From Methylothermaceae bacterium (GTDB lineage: Bacteria; Pseudomonadota; Gammaproteobacteria; Methylococcales; Methylothermaceae), in contig JALVSV010000293.1 in NCBI GenBank assembly GCA_027024125.1, positions 6,188-13,776 of the forward strand: 7,589 nucleotides of DNA, written 5' to 3'. The position numbers and the translations under genes are program-made. This document shows positions 1-6,397 of this stretch, piece after piece. Under the pieces are notes generated by a model that was not told the DNA's origin, made no database searches, and saw only the letters and a list, made by a program, of their open reading frames with translations. Within the stretch, counting starts at the first letter, position 1; each line of letters begins with the position of its first letter.

Positions 1-719
1 GTGGAGCCGAGACTGAATGACCGCCGTACTTCTCGGCCGCCGATGGTGGTGATCACAGTCACGAACTGTCCGGGATCGTAGCGAAACAGGAGTGGCCGGC
101 GACCTGCCAGGCGGAACGTTTTGACATCCGCCGTCTCCTCGATGATACCGCTCACCCTCAGTTCGGTAGCGGCGGGGGACCAGACCTTGTGCCGCTCCGG
201 GTGGTGGATCAGACCCGAATACAACAGTGTCTCCGCTGGGTCGGCGGGTTTTCGATGCTTGAACCGGCGCCTTCGGACGGCATCGTGTGGGTCCGAGCTT
301 TCAAAGCCGATACGATAGTCTTGAATCCTCAGCACCGAATCGGGATTCAGCTCGACATTAGTATCCGGTGCAATGCGCCGGTCGTTGACGAAAACGCCCG
401 TTTGACTTTGCAAATCGCGCACCCACAGTTTGCCGTCCGCAATGGTCAGACGGGCATGAAATCTGGAGACGCCGGCGCCGACCAGACACACATCCGAGAG
501 AGGATTCGAGCCGATGAGAAGCTTTGTTTTCTGTTTCAGATCGATGGTCCGCAGCGGTCTGTCGGCAGATGAAATCGTGATCTGGTCAATGTGCGGAGGA
601 GTTTGACCGAGTATATCGAAAAGAGAACCGGGACCCTGCTCATTTGTAAAGGGTCTGGAATGGGTCGTATGATGAGCGTAAAAGGTTTTGCTGTCTTCTG
701 GCACTGGCTGGGGCTTCAA
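1..719 (-). CDS. FHA domain fused to a ferredoxin-reductase-type FAD-binding domain (C-terminus outside window)
   Basis: Reading the minus strand from a TTG at 719-717 gives 239 codons open to the window edge, with no stop. Residues 1-45 are poorly conserved-looking linker. Residues about 46-142 read as an FHA (forkhead-associated) domain: a strand ending LLIG at 67-70, the VSRFHARL motif at 84-91, and the GVFVND turn at 108-113. FHA domains bind phosphothreonine peptides. The arginine of the usual G-R motif is replaced here (IGSNP). Residues about 183-239 match the start of an FNR-type flavin-binding barrel: YDPGQFVTV at 214-222 and the RSFS flavin-contact motif at 233-236. The missing part should hold the rest of the FAD domain, an NAD(P)H domain and perhaps a 2Fe-2S domain. 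The frame is blocked upstream by TAA and TAG, and no ATG or GTG lies before the TTG. A GGAGAAGG Shine-Dalgarno sits at 738-731, 11 bases away, which is slightly far. GTG at 704-702 is an alternative start. The gene is divergent from the response regulator. The domain calls are firm; the substrate is unknown. Confidence 0.8.
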   Translation of the reverse strand, partial: MKPQPVPEDSKTFYAHHTTHSRPFTNEQGPGSLFDILGQTPPHIDQITISSADRPLRTIDLKQKTKLLIGSNPLSDVCLVGAGVSRFHARLTIADGKLWVRDLQSQTGVFVNDRRIAPDTNVELNPDSVLRIQDYRIGFESSDPHDAVRRRRFKHRKPADPAETLLYSGLIHHPERHKVWSPAATELRVSGIIEETADVKTFRLAGRRPLLFRYDPGQFVTVITTIGGREVRRSFSLGS

Positions 720-841
720 CTGCGTGAAAACCTTCTCCGTCCATAGAGGGGACCTGGACTTTTTTCGGGTGAGACTGAATGAAAATGCTATCGTGCTTGA
801 CCTTCTTGTTGTGCCATGAACCTATTATGCAATCCCGAGTG

Positions 842-893
842 AATGAGTGCGATAAGCAGGCCTACTCATTTACATCTGAGTATTGCTACTCAT
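842..893. promoter_or_regulatory. Cluster of TACTCAT / TGAGTA elements, putative operator of the response regulator
   Basis: Two identical heptamers TACTCAT lie at 863-869 and 887-893, inside a 10-base direct repeat CTACTCATTT at 862-871 and 886-895. An inverted TGAGTA at 877-882 forms a perfect 6-4-6 palindrome with the second copy. A further inverted near-copy, ATGAGTG, is at 843-849. TACTCAT fits the TACYYMT heptamer described for NarL, and the gene downstream encodes a regulator with the same class of HTH. The 7-2-7 spacing typical of NarL is not present. Binding is inferred from sequence and position only. No convincing sigma70 -35/-10 pair was found in the surrounding 720-963 intergenic region on either strand. 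Confidence 0.4.
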
Positions 894-963
894 TTGGCTT
901 GGGGCGGTTTGATATTAAAGTGGGTTTGGATGGAGTTGCTTGAGGTGCTAGCCGGCAAACAAA

Positions 964-1593
964 ATGAAGTCGGAAAAAACGAACGTTCTGATTGCTGACG
1001 ACCACCCGATCTTTCGGCGGGGCCTGTTTGAGATCATCGAAGAGAGTGAAGGTTTTCATGTGATCGCTGAAGCCGACGACGGTGAAACGGCCTTGTGCGC
1101 CCTCCGTGATGTGCGGCCTGATATCGCTGTTCTGGACATCGCGATGCCCAACATGGGTGGTCTGGACGTCTTGGTAAAAACCGGTCATTGGGGGGAGAAA
1201 CCGATCTTTGTCCTGTTGACCATGTACGACGATGAAATCTATCTTCGCAAGGCGTTGGAATTCGGGGCGCTCGGCTACCTTCTGAAGGACAATGCCGAAT
1301 CCGAACTGATTGCCTGTCAGAACGATGTGCTGGCCGGCAAACATTACATTTCGCCCGGTGTATCGCGGACCCTGGCAGAGTCGTCTGGTACTTCCGCTGA
1401 CTTGCTGGAGAAGTTGACGCCGACCGAACGAAAAATTTTTCTGTTGATCGCTGATTACAAAAACAACAACGAAATTGCGGAACTTCTCGGAATCAGCATC
1501 CGGACGGTGCAGAACCATCGTTTCAATATCTGTCAGAAGCTCAACCTGCGCGGACACAATGCCCTGATCAGGCTGGCCACGCAGCATTGCTGA
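964..1593 (+). CDS. NarL/FixJ-family DNA-binding response regulator
   Basis: A 209-residue cytoplasmic response regulator. The receiver domain spans about residues 6-122: the acidic pair D12-D13 in IADDHP, phosphoacceptor D58 in AVLDIAMP, T86 in LLTMYDD and K108 in YLLKDN. The C-terminal LuxR-type helix-turn-helix spans about 148-207, with LTPTERKIF at 151-159, NEIAELLGIS at 169-178 as the first helix pair and IRTVQNHRFNICQKL as the recognition helix region. All phosphorylation residues are present, so it should be an active, kinase-controlled regulator. An in-frame TAG at 949-951 with no start codon between makes ATG 964 the only reasonable start. The only Shine-Dalgarno-like sequence (GAGGTG, 942-947) is 16 bases away, so translation initiation looks weak. 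Its likely partner is the histidine kinase at 1671-3545, which is transcribed towards it. Targets are unknown; TACTCAT repeats upstream suggest autoregulation. Confidence 0.93.
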   Translation: MKSEKTNVLIADDHPIFRRGLFEIIEESEGFHVIAEADDGETALCALRDVRPDIAVLDIAMPNMGGLDVLVKTGHWGEKPIFVLLTMYDDEIYLRKALEFGALGYLLKDNAESELIACQNDVLAGKHYISPGVSRTLAESSGTSADLLEKLTPTERKIFLLIADYKNNNEIAELLGISIRTVQNHRFNICQKLNLRGHNALIRLATQHC

Positions 1594-1602
1594 CTGGCTG
1601 AT

Positions 1603-1624
1603 CCTGCTTCTCTGCGGAAGCAGG
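1603..1624. terminator. Short hairpin between the convergent regulator and kinase genes
   Basis: CCTGCTTC (1603-1610) and GAAGCAGG (1617-1624) form a perfect 8-bp stem with a 6-base loop, 10 bases after the regulator stop codon. It lies in the 77-bp gap between two convergent genes, where a bidirectional terminator is expected. Neither strand has a T-run after the stem, so intrinsic termination is not certain. Confidence 0.4.
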
Positions 1625-1670
1625 GTGGTGTCATCCTTCACCCGACATTGCCCGTTGGAACACTGGCTGA

Positions 1671-3545
1671 TTACATGGGAATCGAGATGTCCAAGGCGAG
1701 CCCCCTTGGCTGCCGGTTGGTAATTTCGACCTCCCCCCCCATGAGGTGCACCCGCTCGCAAATACTGCTCAAGCCAAATGCCCGTGAATAATCGTGGCGG
1801 TCGAACCAGAGAGCTTGAATGCCGCAGCCGTTATCGGCAATGTGGAGGTCGACCCTGTTGGCTGATGCTGTCAACCTGATCGAAACCTCCTTGGCGTCGG
1901 CATGGGTGAGGATGTTCCTTATCGCCTCCTGAGTGATGCGATAGAGATGCAACGACCTTTCCCTGTCCAATAATTGATCGACCGGGTCGATTTGGTAGCT
2001 GACCCGGATACCCGCATCTTTCAATGCATCATTTACCATTGCTTCAATAGCAATAGCCAACCCCAATCGGTCCAGTTGGTGGGGGTGAAGGCGATGTGAC
2101 AGACCGCGCAATTCATGGATGGTCTTTTGCGTGACTTCCGCTGCAAAATTCAACTGCCTGGACAATTGCGGAGCAAGCCCCGCCTTGAGCAGACGGTTGA
2201 GGCGATTCTTGATTACCATCAGGTTTTGACCGATCCCGTCATGCAGCTCGCTGGCGACGCGTTTCTGCTCTGCATCCTGAGCGGCGATCAACCGATTGGA
2301 AAACCTGTGTTTGGACTGCAGCAAGGCCAGCTGGGCGGTCAACTTCTCCTGGTGCAGACGTTTGATCCGGCTGGCAAGTGCCAGAGAGAGCAGGACCGCT
2401 TCTGTCGTGAGGCCGAATTCAAAAATAAAATGGTTCAGGTCCGATGCTTTAGCGGGATAACCGAGGGTTAGCGCCGATAGCCAGATAACCCCCATGCCGA
2501 ATAGCAAGTTTGCCACGCAGACAAATTGTTTCGGGCGGCTGTCGCAATGGAATGCATTGATGCCGGTGAAACCTGCCATTGTCAGGCCGATGACCGAAAG
2601 CATGGGTGGAAAACCTACCATGATTGCGTGGTCTGCGAGATAAAGGGCCATCAAGGCCAGCAGCAAGCCGATGATATAAGCCCGAAACAACCCGTCCAGG
2701 CTGGGGAATAAACGTTTCGTTTCGAGAAATTTTCGCACGAAGGCGATATAGGCAGCTGTGCCGGTCAGGGCAAAAGTCCATAAGGCACGGACGTTCCATT
2801 CCGGTGAGGCGGGCCATAGATAACGGGTTGCAATGCCATTGTATTCTGCGACGAGCAGGGTGGTGGAAACCAGATAGACTACATAGTAAAGATAGGCTGT
2901 ATCACGCAGGGAAAGAAAAACGAAAACGTTATACAGGATGAGACCCAGGAGTACCCCCAGAAACATTCCCTGCAGCAATAATCTTCGGTGTCCATGGCGT
3001 GTGAACCGGTCCTGCTGCAGCAGGCGCATTTCCATGAACAGCGGATTGTCCCCGGCCACCCGGATGAAATAAGGTGGATGATCATTCGACAAGTCAGGGA
3101 TGCGGAACATGAAATTGTTGAAATCGACCTGTCGGCTGGCATAAGGATAACGGGCACCGGTAGTGATCCGTTGCCAATGTTCGTTCTCATACCAGTAAAA
3201 TTCTATGGAATCTAGCAGTGGCCAACTCAGTGCCAAAAGCCAGCCGTCTTTACATTCGGGTGGTGACATCGGCGCGATTCGAAACCAGAAGGCCGAGCGC
3301 GAAATCCCGAAATTGGTCCGACCAGCGGTATTGGAGCGAAATCGATCGGCATGAACCGGCCGGCTCACCTGCTCGATGGTCAGGGCTCGGTTCGGGTCTT
3401 CCAGAATAGAAAACTGGGTGGTCAACAGAATCCGGTCGTTCCGGCAGCCATTTTCATTCGTATGACCGGTGCTCAGAAAAGCGGCCAGTATGACAAAAGC
3501 CACGATAAGATCCATTTTTGGGCTTTGTTGCTCAATGCTATCCAT
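1671..3545 (-). CDS. 7TMR-DISM sensor histidine kinase (HisKA_3 / HATPase_c)
   Basis: A 624-residue membrane histidine kinase. Residues 11-25 are a hydrophobic export signal (MDLIVAFVILAAFL). Residues about 40-170 form a periplasmic beta-rich domain of the 7TMR-DISMED2 type, a family proposed to bind carbohydrate or similar small ligands. Residues about 187-392 contain roughly seven hydrophobic helices (7TMR-DISM_7TM), followed by a coiled-coil linker at about 394-425. The HisKA_3 dimerisation domain has ELHDGIGQN with predicted phosphoacceptor H435. The ATPase domain shows the N box (EAIRNILTHA, N544), the G1 box DNGCGI (571-576) and the G2 region GLSSICERVHLMGG (591-604). All catalytic boxes are intact. 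This DesK/NarX-like class pairs with NarL/FixJ regulators, and one lies next door in convergent orientation. The ATG at 3545 is used; an ATG 10 codons further in (3515-3513), directly before the signal sequence, is equally possible. Neither has a well-spaced Shine-Dalgarno. The ligand is unknown. Confidence 0.92.
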   Translation of the reverse strand: MDSIEQQSPKMDLIVAFVILAAFLSTGHTNENGCRNDRILLTTQFSILEDPNRALTIEQVSRPVHADRFRSNTAGRTNFGISRSAFWFRIAPMSPPECKDGWLLALSWPLLDSIEFYWYENEHWQRITTGARYPYASRQVDFNNFMFRIPDLSNDHPPYFIRVAGDNPLFMEMRLLQQDRFTRHGHRRLLLQGMFLGVLLGLILYNVFVFLSLRDTAYLYYVVYLVSTTLLVAEYNGIATRYLWPASPEWNVRALWTFALTGTAAYIAFVRKFLETKRLFPSLDGLFRAYIIGLLLALMALYLADHAIMVGFPPMLSVIGLTMAGFTGINAFHCDSRPKQFVCVANLLFGMGVIWLSALTLGYPAKASDLNHFIFEFGLTTEAVLLSLALASRIKRLHQEKLTAQLALLQSKHRFSNRLIAAQDAEQKRVASELHDGIGQNLMVIKNRLNRLLKAGLAPQLSRQLNFAAEVTQKTIHELRGLSHRLHPHQLDRLGLAIAIEAMVNDALKDAGIRVSYQIDPVDQLLDRERSLHLYRITQEAIRNILTHADAKEVSIRLTASANRVDLHIADNGCGIQALWFDRHDYSRAFGLSSICERVHLMGGEVEITNRQPRGLALDISIPM

Positions 3546-3768
3546 ATTCGATATCCGTTCGCTCCAAAAGAAAGCCCATGGTCTCGATTTTCATTATGCG
3601 ACCTGCTCACGCGTGCAAGCAACCACGAGCTGAAGCAGGGCTGTTGGGTTTCGCTTGGCTCTACACAACCAACGCTGACTGTCGAAAACGTGAGCGATGG
3701 GTTAGGATGTTGCCGGCATCGAAGATGTCTGCCATGCCAGAAATGATATACAGCAGAAGGAAATACGC
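3546..3768. promoter_or_regulatory. Divergent intergenic region between the kinase and fumC
   Basis: This 223-bp gap must hold the promoters for the kinase (leftward) and for fumC (rightward). No clear -35/-10 pair could be picked by eye on either strand. The useful signal seen is the fumC Shine-Dalgarno AAGGA at 3757-3761, 7 bases before ATG 3769. An 8-base palindrome CACGCGTG is at 3608-3615, too short to interpret. No coding region is supported here. Confidence 0.35.
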
Positions 3769-5154
3769 ATGACTGGAGTTCGGATTGAAAAAGACAGCAT
3801 GGGCGAGCTGGAAGTACCGGCTGATGCCCTGTATGGTGCCCAGACCCAGCGGGCGGTGGAAAACTTTCCCATCAGTGGCCTCAGGATGCCGCCGGCGTTC
3901 ATTCGGGCGGTGGCGCTGATCAAACGCACCGCCGCCGAGGTCAACCGGGATCTGGGGTTGCTCGATGAAGGCATTGCCGATGCCATTGTGGCGGCGGCCG
4001 ATGAACTGCTGGCGGGCCAATACGGTGATCAGTTTCCGGTGGACGTGTTTCAGACAGGCTCAGGAACCAGCACCAACATGAACGTCAATGAGGTGATCGC
4101 CCATCTGGCCAGTGAAAAGTCGGGGAAGTCGGTCAGTCCCAACGATCACGTCAACATGAGCCAGAGCAGCAACGACACCATACCTACGACAATCCACGTC
4201 AGCGCAGCACTGGAGATCGACAAGACGCTGAGCCCTTCGCTGAAGCATCTGGTCCGAACTATCGATACCCGGGCTCAGGAATTGGCTGATGTGGTCAAAA
4301 CCGGTCGTACCCATTTGATGGATGCGATGCCCATCACCATGGGCCAGGAGCTTGCCGGTTGGAGTGCGCAGATCGGTGATGGACTGTCGCGGCTCCAAGC
4401 CACCTTGCCGCGTATTTACAGAATTGCCCAGGGAGGGACGGCAGTGGGAACCGGTATCAATGCCCACCCGGAATTTGCCCACCGCTTTGCAGCCCGTTTG
4501 GCCGTGGTGACCGGATTGCCATTCGAACCCAATCGAAATTTTTTCGAGTCCCTGAGCTGTCAGGATACGGCGGTTGAGGTCTCGGGCCAGCTCAGGACCC
4601 TGGCATGCAGCCTGATGAAGATCGCCAACGACCTCCGTTGGATGAATTCAGGGCCCCTGGCGGGGCTGGCAGAGATTGAACTGCCGGCATTACAGCCGGG
4701 AAGTTCCATTATGCCCGGCAAGGTCAACCCGGTTATTCCCGAAGCGGTCTGTCAGGTATGTGCCCAGGTGATCGGTAACGACAGCACGATCACCCTGGGT
4801 GGGCAGGCGGGCAATTTCCAGCTCAACGTGATGCTTCCGGTGATTGCCTACAATCTGCTGCAAAGCATCCAGATTCTTGGTAATGCGGCTCGCATCCTGG
4901 CAGACAAGGCAATCGCTGGATTTGTGGTCAACCGCGAAAATATCGAGCGCCCCCTGGCCCGAAATCCCATTCTGGTGACCGCCCTAAATCCTGTGGTGGG
5001 ATATCTTAAGGCTGCGGCCATTGCCAAGCGGGCCTATCGGGAGGGCAGGCCAGTAATCGAAGTGGCCATGGAAGAGACCGGAATGAGCCGGGAGGAACTG
5101 GAGAAGCTTCTTGACCCCAGACACCTTACTGAAGGAGGGATCGTATTGCCATGA
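3769..5154 (+). CDS. fumC: Class II fumarate hydratase (fumarase C)
   Basis: A 461-residue, full-length class II (iron-independent) fumarase. It interconverts fumarate and L-malate in the cytoplasmic TCA cycle as a homotetramer. Seen in the protein: the substrate-loop motif GSGTSTNMNVNEV at 97-109, NMSQSSND at 129-136, GRTHLMDAMP at 179-188 containing the catalytic-base-associated histidine H182, and the superfamily signature GSSIMPGKVNP at 311-321 with the catalytic serine loop. The glycine in MPGKVNP and the overall similarity favour fumarase over aspartase, which typically has MPAKVNP. The following PVIPEAVCQV stretch resembles the second fumC clade of pseudomonads and also aspartases, so an aspartase-like paralogue is a minor alternative. 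The histidine of the allosteric B site in E. coli FumC (HPNDD) is serine here (SPNDH, 123-127). Start ATG 3769 has an AAGGA ribosome site at 7 bases. The stop overlaps the next start (ATGA), implying co-transcription and translational coupling. Confidence 0.95.
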   Translation: MTGVRIEKDSMGELEVPADALYGAQTQRAVENFPISGLRMPPAFIRAVALIKRTAAEVNRDLGLLDEGIADAIVAAADELLAGQYGDQFPVDVFQTGSGTSTNMNVNEVIAHLASEKSGKSVSPNDHVNMSQSSNDTIPTTIHVSAALEIDKTLSPSLKHLVRTIDTRAQELADVVKTGRTHLMDAMPITMGQELAGWSAQIGDGLSRLQATLPRIYRIAQGGTAVGTGINAHPEFAHRFAARLAVVTGLPFEPNRNFFESLSCQDTAVEVSGQLRTLACSLMKIANDLRWMNSGPLAGLAEIELPALQPGSSIMPGKVNPVIPEAVCQVCAQVIGNDSTITLGGQAGNFQLNVMLPVIAYNLLQSIQILGNAARILADKAIAGFVVNRENIERPLARNPILVTALNPVVGYLKAAAIAKRAYREGRPVIEVAMEETGMSREELEKLLDPRHLTEGGIVLP

Positions 5155-5990
5155 GTGATCCACGACTCAGTGAAATTTGGCTGTATCCGGTCAAGTCCCT
5201 GGGAGGGATCCAAGTGGATCGATGGCGCTTGGATGCATTTGGCTTGTATCTGGATCGGCGCTGGATGGTGGTCGATAGGGACGGAAATTTCATGACCCAA
5301 CGTGAATACCCTCAGATGGCGCGAATCACTCCAGCATTGGCTGAGAGTATCGAGGCTTCGGGACGGACCGTTGGCCAGCCAGTGCTGACATTGCATCATC
5401 CCGAACATGGGACCTTCGATGTGCCTCATACTGGACACGGTGTTCCCCGTGTCACGGTCAGAGTATGGAGTGACCAGGTGCAGGCTTTACCTGTCGGAGA
5501 GGAGGCCGACAGCTGGCTCAGCAATGCCATCGGGGTTTGCTGTCGACTGGTATGGTTTCCAGATGACGTGATGCGTCAGGTCGACACCAGGTATGCCGAG
5601 AAAGGGGATCGTACCGCTTTTTCGGATGGTTTCCCCTTACTGCTGATAGGCCAGGGTTCTCTGGACGATCTCAACCAGCGGTTGCCTGAACCCCTGCCCA
5701 TGCGCCGCTTTCGCCCCAATCTGGTCGTCAGTGGCACCGATCCCTATATTGAGGATACCTGGCGGAGAATCCAGATTGGGAACATTAATCTTCGGGTGGT
5801 CAAGCCCTGTTCACGTTGCATCATTACCACGGTCGACCCCGAAACCGGATGCTATACGGGAAAGGAACCGCTCAAAACGCTTGCTACTTATCGAAGGCGG
5901 GGGAACCGGGTCTATTTCGGTCAAAATTTGGTCCACGAGGCTCGTGGAGAGATTGAGGTGGCAATGGTAGTTGAACCCGTGCGGGGATAG
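5151..5990 (+). CDS. MOSC-domain protein, YcbX/mARC-like, without a ferredoxin domain
   Basis: A 279-residue protein. Residues about 4-125 form the MOSC N-terminal beta-barrel domain, starting with the typical SEIWLYPVKSLGGI, and residues about 135-275 form the MOSC domain. The stretch PCSRCIITTVDPETG (219-233) closely matches the molybdenum-cofactor loop of YcbX and mitochondrial mARC; C220 or C223 is the expected molybdenum ligand. FRPNL (187-191) and KEPLKTLATYR (238-248) are also family hallmarks. Such proteins reduce N-hydroxylated compounds using molybdenum cofactor. E. coli YcbX carries a C-terminal 2Fe-2S domain (about 369 residues in total); this one ends after MOSC, so it would need a separate electron donor. 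Its ATG overlaps the fumC stop (ATGA), and GGAGG at 5134-5138 lies 12 bases upstream, inside fumC. A shared operon is likely; a shared function with fumarase is not evident. Confidence 0.88.
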   Translation: MSDPRLSEIWLYPVKSLGGIQVDRWRLDAFGLYLDRRWMVVDRDGNFMTQREYPQMARITPALAESIEASGRTVGQPVLTLHHPEHGTFDVPHTGHGVPRVTVRVWSDQVQALPVGEEADSWLSNAIGVCCRLVWFPDDVMRQVDTRYAEKGDRTAFSDGFPLLLIGQGSLDDLNQRLPEPLPMRRFRPNLVVSGTDPYIEDTWRRIQIGNINLRVVKPCSRCIITTVDPETGCYTGKEPLKTLATYRRRGNRVYFGQNLVHEARGEIEVAMVVEPVRG

Positions 5991-5993
5991 ATT

Positions 5994-6019
5994 CCCTCCA
6001 TTCTTCCTTGAATGGAGGG
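5994..6019. terminator. Strong hairpin after the fumC-MOSC unit
   Basis: CCCTCCATTC (5994-6003) and GAATGGAGGG (6010-6019) form a perfect 10-bp stem with a 6-base loop, starting 4 bases after the MOSC stop and ending 6 bases before the end of the opposing small ORF. The position between convergent genes suits a bidirectional terminator. No T-run follows on either strand, so it may instead stabilise the transcript 3' end or act with Rho. Confidence 0.55.
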
Positions 6020-6025
6020 GGGTGG

Positions 6026-6397
6026 TCAGCCGTGACCGTGATGGCCCTGGTTCGTCCCGGAGTCATTAGGGTTCATACCATCCATGCTGCCGTGGTCCAT
6101 GCCGTCCATACTTCCATGATCCATCATCATGTGGCCTCCAAACAGAACGGGATTGATTGGCCTTGGCTTGTAATAGAGAAACTGATCCACCTCCATGGCA
6201 GACGGCCAGACTTCCTTGCATTGGCTTGGGTCGTAAGCTTCGCTTGAAGGATTGCACACCTGGTCACAATCCACTTCGGCACCTGACCGTTTGACGTGGA
6301 AATAGGGGGCGAATGCGCTGGCCTCTCCTTCCGGAACATTGTCACTTGGAAAACCATAGACGCGGATTGTCGGGCTTGTCGATATTTCGTCACCCAT
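6026..6397 (-). CDS. Met/His-rich protein, C-terminal part of a probably frameshifted exported protein
   Basis: A 123-codon ORF with no recognised family. Residues 1-88 look like an ordinary extracytoplasmic domain with three cysteines (C44, C48, C60) and several aromatic and proline residues. Residues 90-123 are a low-complexity tail very rich in Met, His, Asp and Gly, including two MDHGSMDG repeats (92-107) and a final GHHGHG. Such tails are typical of periplasmic copper or other soft-metal binding proteins, so metal binding is inferred. The ATG at 6397 has no Shine-Dalgarno, and it lies exactly where an upstream frame carrying a signal peptide ends (ATG 6397-6395, stop 6392-6390). It is therefore more likely the rear half of a single protein of about 174 residues than an independent gene. 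Reinitiation at this ATG from the overlapping upstream frame remains possible. Confidence 0.55.
   Translation of the reverse strand: MGDEISTSPTIRVYGFPSDNVPEGEASAFAPYFHVKRSGAEVDCDQVCNPSSEAYDPSQCKEVWPSAMEVDQFLYYKPRPINPVLFGGHMMMDHGSMDGMDHGSMDGMNPNDSGTNQGHHGHG
6077..6124 (-). repeat. Two tandem 24-bp coding repeats encoding MDHGSMDG
   Basis: Bases 6124-6101 and 6100-6077 (minus strand) are adjacent 24-base units encoding the identical octapeptide MDHGSMDG. They differ at six positions, all third-codon synonymous changes. This pattern indicates an old duplication kept at the protein level. Confidence 0.8.

Noticed and set aside
189..572. A 127-codon plus-strand open frame near the left edge
   Set aside because: The opposite strand encodes clear FHA motifs over the same bases; the plus-strand protein resembles nothing.
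797..828. TTGACC and TATTAT as a plus-strand sigma70 promoter for the regulator
   Set aside because: The spacing is 20 bases, well beyond the usual 16-18, so it is not supported.
886..1761. A 291-codon minus-strand open frame across the response regulator
   Set aside because: It is antisense to a regulator with all receiver and HTH motifs, its own protein has no recognisable domain, and it overlaps the end of the kinase. It is a codon-bias shadow.
2449..2817. A 122-codon minus-strand frame inside the kinase
   Set aside because: It lies in another frame of the kinase's transmembrane region, and the kinase frame is intact throughout.
3746..3751. TATACA before fumC as a -10 box
   Set aside because: It lies only 17 bases from the ATG, so transcription would begin in or after the ribosome site, and no -35 is at the right distance.
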